64,000 nucleotides of DNA from Streptomyces griseochromogenes (GTDB lineage: Bacteria; Actinomycetota; Actinomycetes; Streptomycetales; Streptomycetaceae), in NCBI RefSeq assembly GCF_001542625.1, contig NZ_CP016279.1, positions 6,448,001-6,512,000 on the forward strand, read 5' to 3'. The position numbers and the translations under genes are program-made. Below, piece after piece: positions 60,330-64,000 of this stretch (its first letter is position 1; each line of letters begins with the position of its first letter). The notes beneath the pieces are model-generated. The model worked only from the letters and a program-made list of their open reading frames with translations, made no database searches and was not told the DNA's origin.

Positions 60330-61508
60330 CTAACGCCGCACCCGGGGCATCCCCAGACCGATCCAGGAGATGATCTCCCGCTGGATCTCGTTGTTGCCGC
60401 CGCCGAAGGTGAAGATCACCGCCGAGCGGTAGCCGCGCTCCAGCTCGCCGTGCAGGACGGCGCCGGCCGAGCCCTCCTTCAGCGGTCCGGCGGCGGCGAC
60501 GGCCTCCATGAGCCAGGCGTAGGCGTCGCGTCGGGCCTCGGAGCCGTAGACCTTGACCGCGGAGGCGTCCTGCGGGGTCAGGGTGCCCTCCTGGACGGCC
60601 GTCACCATCTGCCAGTTGAGGAGCTTCATCGCGTCCAGCCGGGTGTGGGTCCGGGCGAGCAGTCGGCGCACCCAGGGCAGGTCGACCACCCGGCGGCCGT
60701 CGGCGAGCTTGGTCTCCATCGCCCAGCGCTGCACGTCGTGCAGGGCGCGGATCGCCATGGTGCCGTGGGCGGCGAGGGTGACCCGCTCGTGGTTGAGCTG
60801 GTTGGTGATCAGCCGCCAGCCCTGGTTCTCCTCGCCCACCCGGCGCGCGACGGGGACGCGGATGTCCTCGTAGTAGCTGGCCGTGGTGTCGTGCGAGGCG
60901 AGCGTGTTGATGACGGTGCAGGAGTAGCCCGGGTCGGAGGTCGGCACCAGGAGCATGGTGATGCCCTTGTGCGGCGGCGCCGCGGGGTCGGTGCGCACGG
61001 CCAGCCACACCCAGTCCGCGGTGTCGCCGTTGGTGGTCCAGATCTTCTGCCCGTTCACGACGTACTCGTCGCCGTCACGTACGGCCCGCGTCTTCAGCGC
61101 GGCGAGATCGGTGCCCGCGTCGGGCTCGCTGTAGCCGATCGCGAAGTCGATCTCGCCGGAGAGGATGCGGGGCAGAAAGTACGCCTTCTGCTCCTCGGTG
61201 CCGAAGCGCATGAGGGTCGGGCCGACCGTGTTCAGCGCCATCAGGGGCAGCGGTACGCCGGCCTGCGCGGCCTCGTCGAAGAAGATGAACTGCTCCATCG
61301 CCGTCAACCCGCGCCCGCCGTACTCCTTCGGCCAGCCCACGCCGAGCCAGCCGTCCGTGCCGAGCCGCCGGATGGTCTCGCGGTAGAACCGCTTCTGCGC
61401 GGCCGGGTCGGCGTACCGGGCCTGGGCGCCGGTCGGCACCAGCCGCGCGAAGTAGGTGCGCAGTTCGCTGCGCAGTCGCTGCTGCTCGGGCGTGTGGTCG
61501 AGGTGCAC
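60330..61508 (-). CDS. Acyl-CoA dehydrogenase
   Basis: 392 aa from GTG 61508 with GGAGG 4-5 bases upstream. IGYSEPDAGTDLAALKTRA near 140-158 and GQKIWTTNGDTADW near 172 are the flavin and substrate loops; FTFGGGNNEIQREIISWIGLG near the end is the C-terminal signature. Removes hydrogen from an acyl-CoA, and resembles the FadE subunits of long or sterol-type acyl-CoA catabolism. It ends with a TAG stop at 60330-60332. A KstR-like box lies 45 bases upstream. Confidence 0.93.
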   Translation of the reverse strand: MHLDHTPEQQRLRSELRTYFARLVPTGAQARYADPAAQKRFYRETIRRLGTDGWLGVGWPKEYGGRGLTAMEQFIFFDEAAQAGVPLPLMALNTVGPTLMRFGTEEQKAYFLPRILSGEIDFAIGYSEPDAGTDLAALKTRAVRDGDEYVVNGQKIWTTNGDTADWVWLAVRTDPAAPPHKGITMLLVPTSDPGYSCTVINTLASHDTTASYYEDIRVPVARRVGEENQGWRLITNQLNHERVTLAAHGTMAIRALHDVQRWAMETKLADGRRVVDLPWVRRLLARTHTRLDAMKLLNWQMVTAVQEGTLTPQDASAVKVYGSEARRDAYAWLMEAVAAAGPLKEGSAGAVLHGELERGYRSAVIFTFGGGNNEIQREIISWIGLGMPRVRR

Positions 61509-61552
61509 GGCGCCTCCAGGGTCCCCAAGGGCGGTCCTGACGGCGCACACCG

Positions 61553-61566
61553 TAGAACGTGTTCCA
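61553..61566. promoter_or_regulatory. KstR-like box upstream of the acyl-CoA dehydrogenase gene
   Basis: TAGAACGTGTTCCA fits the T-N2-AAC-N2-GTT-N2-A form of the KstR operator that represses sterol-catabolism genes in mycobacteria. The core occurs 45 bases before the dehydrogenase start and 26 bases from the convergent gene end. Confidence 0.6.
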
Positions 61567-61591
61567 GAAATTGGGAATGGCGTGCCACGGC

Positions 61592-61966
61592 TCAGTTCAG
61601 GCTCACCATGAAGTCCGCACACGCCCCGGCGCAGGACCGGCACGCCCCGGCGGCCGATTCGGCGCCGGACTGCCCGTCGAGGGCGTGCGCGCACTGGAGG
61701 CAGACCGAGCGGCACCATCGCAGCTGGACCCTGATCCCCTCCTCGTCCTGGCGGTTCTCCTCGGACAGCATCCGGCAGGTCGCCTCGCAGACCTCGGCGC
61801 ACATGATGCCCAGTCGGCGTACCCGGTCACGGTCCTCGGTGCCGTCCGGGACCAGGAGGCTGGTACGTACCGCACACGCTCTGGCACACTCCGTGCACGC
61901 CTGGGCGCACAGGAAGCGGTCCTCCAGGAACCGGTAGACCTGCTGCTGCGAAGTCGGTGGAGTCAC
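61592..61966 (-). CDS. Four-helix-bundle copper-binding protein (DUF326)
   Basis: 124 aa from GTG 61966. Cys-rich helices: LCAQACTECARACAV, MCAEVCEATCRML, WCRSVCLQCAHAL and ACRSCAGACADF. The spacing of about eleven Cys on four helices is the Csp/DUF326 copper-storage pattern. No signal peptide is present, so it stores or buffers copper in the cytoplasm (Csp3-like). Single gene. Confidence 0.9.
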   Translation of the reverse strand: MTPPTSQQQVYRFLEDRFLCAQACTECARACAVRTSLLVPDGTEDRDRVRRLGIMCAEVCEATCRMLSEENRQDEEGIRVQLRWCRSVCLQCAHALDGQSGAESAAGACRSCAGACADFMVSLN

Positions 61967-62110
61967 GCCGCCCGGGTATCCGGGCCGGGCCGGCGCAAAC
62001 GCCCGCACCGGGCCCCGAGCCGCGGCGATCGGAGCCAGGTCGCCCCACGTGGACACCCGGCCACCCAGGGTGTCCGGTTCGTCCCGTTCTGGGCGGGGTA
62101 TTCCTGTCCT

Positions 62111-62476
62111 ATGGATACCGCACAGATGCAGCTGGCCGCGGCAAGCGGCCTGATGGGCCTCGTGTTCTTCGTGGTGGCCATGGGCGTCCTGGCGCTGCTC
62201 GCCGGCGGCTTCTGGATGAACTCCCGCATCAAGTACCGCGAGCCGCCCCGGCCGCGTCCCGACGAGCAGCCGCACCTGCCGCCCGGTGGCGCGGTGCACG
62301 AGATCCGGGAGAACAGGGAATCCCAGGAGGTTCCCCTGATCCCCAAGGGCGGTCGCGCGCTGACCCCGTACGAGCTCACCAACATGGACACCAGGCCCAG
62401 CGACTCGAAGGACCGCCCGCGCTGGAGCAAGGGATCGAGCGGCTCGTTCGGCGGCGGCGGACTCGGCGCCCACTGA
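62111..62476 (+). CDS. DUF6479 membrane protein
   Basis: 121 aa. One membrane span at about 12-35 (LMGLVFFVVAMGVLALLAGGFWM) followed by a cytoplasmic tail with RPRPDEQPHLPPGG, EVPLIPKGGRALTPYEL and a Gly-rich end. Matches the Streptomyces DUF6479 family of unknown function. ATG at 62111. Divergent from the DUF326 gene by 144 bases. Confidence 0.78.
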   Translation: MDTAQMQLAAASGLMGLVFFVVAMGVLALLAGGFWMNSRIKYREPPRPRPDEQPHLPPGGAVHEIRENRESQEVPLIPKGGRALTPYELTNMDTRPSDSKDRPRWSKGSSGSFGGGGLGAH

Positions 62477-62584
62477 ACCCCCACCGGACACCCGACACGA
62501 CGGGACACCCGACACGACGGGACACCGAACTCACGGCATCGAGCGAACGACCCGCCCCGGCCCGCGCCGGACCGCCATGCGCCG

Positions 62585-63040
62585 CTAGGAAGCCTTCCTG
62601 GCGGCGTCGAGGCGGTCGACGCGGGCCACATTGCGCACGTCGTCCGGATCCTCACTGGGCTCGGCCGCGAACCACGCGTCGAGGATCTCCGCCAGCACCG
62701 GCGCGGAGGTGAGCCGCAGGCCGAGAGCCAGGACGTTCGCGTCGTTCCAGCGCCGCGCGCCCTCGGCCGTCGCGGCGTCCGTGCACAGCGCCGCACGGAC
62801 GCCCGGCACCTTGTTCGCCGCGATGGAGGCACCGGTCCCGGTCCAGCAGCACACGACCGCCTGATCGGCCACCCCCTCGGCGACGTCACGGGCGGCCGCT
62901 TCCGAGCAGACCGCCCACCGCGGGTCGGCACCGGGCCGCAGCGCACCGTGCGCACGCACCTCGTGGCCACGCCGGCGCAGCTCCTCGACGAGGAGACGGG
63001 CCACGGGTTCGTCCATGTCGGAGGAGACGGAGATCTTCAT
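62585..63040 (-). CDS. RpiB/LacAB-family sugar-phosphate isomerase
   Basis: 151 aa. The N-terminal strand SVSSDMDEPVARLL replaces the usual GSDHAG, and CWTGTGASIAANKVPGVRAALC is the conserved active-site loop (CGxGxG type). TAEGARRWNDANVLALG is the second block. It probably interconverts ribose-5-phosphate and ribulose-5-phosphate or a related sugar phosphate. The altered first motif makes the exact substrate uncertain. Single gene, ATG 63040. Confidence 0.82.
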   Translation of the reverse strand: MKISVSSDMDEPVARLLVEELRRRGHEVRAHGALRPGADPRWAVCSEAAARDVAEGVADQAVVCCWTGTGASIAANKVPGVRAALCTDAATAEGARRWNDANVLALGLRLTSAPVLAEILDAWFAAEPSEDPDDVRNVARVDRLDAARKAS

Positions 63041-63405
63041 GCGCGGCTCTAGCCTCCCATGCAGGGGAGCCTCGAAGGCTTGGTGACATCTCTTGCGGAC
63101 ATCGGTTTCTTCAGCTCTCGGCAGCGACCCTATCCGACGCCTCACGCTGTGCCTGGAGGGCAGCCGACGGGCCGGTTCCCCGCCCCCGCACGAGGGCCGC
63201 CCTCATGGACCGGTTGGCCCGGAACTCGAACCAACCCCCACCCGACAGGAAGAATGTTCCAGCGTGTACTGCGTACGTCGTCGAGAGACGCGTGATTCCC
63301 CGCCTGGCGAGCGATGACCCGACGGTACTGCGCAGCGGCGGAAGGCCGTGCACCGTGAAAGGGCGGCGGCGGTGACCGCGCCGCCGCCCTTTCACGACCG
63401 GACCG
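63041..63405. other. 365-base intergenic region
   Basis: Between the isomerase start and the 3' end of the AidA/PixA gene, both minus strand. No credible ORF. It contains the terminator at 63355-63395 and the isomerase promoter. Confidence 0.5.
63355..63395 (-). terminator. Perfect 17-bp hairpin terminator after the AidA/PixA gene
   Basis: Arms 63355-63371 and 63379-63395 are exact reverse complements (start GTGAAAGGGCGGC) with a 7-base loop, 10 bases past the gene's stop. Confidence 0.85.
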
Positions 63406-63915
63406 TCAGGAGTCCTCGATGGTGATGAAGGGGTCCCACTGGAAGTACCCCTTCAACTGCCGGTGCCGGTCGAGGATCTGGAAGTAGAAGTGGTACACGA
63501 CCTTGCCGACGCTCTTCACCGTGGTGCGCCAGTAGTGGTCCTGGTACTTCTGCGTCACGAAATCCGGACTGCCCTCGCTGCCCTCCCGCGGCAGCGGATA
63601 GACGCCGTCGACCACCTCGATCTCCGGCGTCCTGATGAGCGTGTGGTCGCGGTCGCTGCTCACGTACCGGTACAGCAGCGCCTTGTAGTCGCTGCCCAGC
63701 GACACCGTCGTCTCCCGCCACCGGATGGTGTCCCCGGGCTCGGCCCGCAGATTCAGCTCGGCGCCCGACGTGCCGACGATGTGGTCGTGCCGCGTCGTCA
63801 TGTAGATCAGGCTCTGGTCGACGTAGGTCGGCGCGTCGGGATTCCGCGACGCGCCCGGATTCTGCTCGACGATCGTGGCCGCGTCGAAGGCGATCAATAC
63901 GTTCAGATCAGCCAT
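63406..63915 (-). CDS. AidA/PixA-family inclusion-body protein
   Basis: 169 aa. ADLNVLIAFDAATIVEQNP, YVDQSLIYMTTRHDHIVGTSGAELNLRAEPGDTIRWRE and YHFYFQILDRHRQLKGYFQWDPF match the AidA/PixA family (Photorhabdus/Xenorhabdus inclusion protein; quorum-dependent AidA of Burkholderia). Function is unknown, perhaps nematode or host interaction in those bacteria. No signal peptide. Copies often come in pairs. Confidence 0.88.
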   Translation of the reverse strand: MADLNVLIAFDAATIVEQNPGASRNPDAPTYVDQSLIYMTTRHDHIVGTSGAELNLRAEPGDTIRWRETTVSLGSDYKALLYRYVSSDRDHTLIRTPEIEVVDGVYPLPREGSEGSPDFVTQKYQDHYWRTTVKSVGKVVYHFYFQILDRHRQLKGYFQWDPFITIEDS

Positions 63916-64000
63916 TTCATTCCCCCTCGGGTTTCGACATTTTCTGATACGAGAGTTTCGGTCACGAGGTTTTCGGCACCTTGTACGCCATGGCTCGCGG
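63916..64000 (-). other. Upstream region and possible end of another gene
   Basis: Holds the ribosome-binding region of the AidA gene (GGGGGAATGAAATGG near 63915-63930). On the minus strand one frame reads AYKVPKTS then stop near 63962, which could be the C-terminus of a second AidA-like gene beginning beyond the right edge. Too short to assign. Confidence 0.3.

Noticed and set aside
1..64000. tRNA, rRNA, riboswitch or CRISPR array
   Set aside because: No cloverleaf with a conserved T-arm, rRNA segment or repeat-spacer array was seen by eye; small RNAs could be missed.

Overview
The window is high-GC actinobacterial DNA, almost certainly from a Streptomyces chromosome. The evidence is GC-rich third positions, GTG and TTG starts, very rare TTA codons, and lineage-typical families: an SsgA-like sporulation protein, an Nsd-type differentiation regulator, DUF397, DUF6479, SpoIIE-type phosphatases and CGNR regulators. 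No rRNA, tRNA or CRISPR array was seen.

Layout. 1-3.3 kb: the end of a lipid/polyketide cluster on the minus strand, a fatty acyl-AMP ligase followed by a PKS that opens ACP-KS and runs off the left edge. 3.7-16.1 kb: chromosomal housekeeping and development genes (baeRF3 protein, oxidoreductase, Tat-exported phospholipase C, SsgA-like protein, PAS-SpoIIE phosphatase, Nsd regulator, APH-fold kinase, secreted amidase). 16.3-19.7 kb: a compact cassette of lower-GC genes encoding a CHAT-WD40 protein, an unrecognised 143-aa protein, a CD225/dispanin-like membrane protein and a DUF2752 membrane protein. 19.7-21.0 kb: a universal stress protein and an orphan DUF397 protein.

21.1-29.9 kb: acyl-CoA catabolism. 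Two thiolase-fold proteins, a DUF35 protein, an enoyl-CoA hydratase and a divergent FadD19-like ligase reproduce the content and partly the order of the mycobacterial sterol side-chain genes (fadD19/echA19 and Rv3521-ltp4-ltp3). A hydrolase and a PaaK-like ligase follow. 30-35.6 kb: an MBL hydrolase and an amidase with a small partner, under a TetR regulator whose probable operator occurs in both promoters; then an MFS exporter/CGNR regulator pair with tandem operators, and an ArsR regulator.

35.6-42.5 kb: an accessory island. It holds a broken IS5-type element, a second transposase remnant, several unrecognised genes, one of them between inverted repeats, and a two-gene EACC1 plus caspase-TM-WD40 module. 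This and the CHAT-WD40 cassette are the best candidates for a less-described biological conflict or regulated-death system. The window therefore carries two separate loci that each pair a caspase-clan protease fused to a WD40 propeller with a small partner.

42.5-64 kb: an F420-type oxidoreductase with a convergent acyl-CoA ligase, a TTA-containing P450 overlapping a terpene synthase, a LAL-type LuxR regulator broken by one in-frame amber codon, a nitronate monooxygenase/acyl-CoA ligase operon, a beta-lactamase-fold hydrolase, a FAD oxidoreductase, a Ser/Thr kinase with eight 42-residue TPR units, an acyl-CoA dehydrogenase/MpaB operon with a KstR-like box, a DUF326 copper-type protein, a DUF6479 protein, an RpiB-like isomerase and an AidA/PixA protein.
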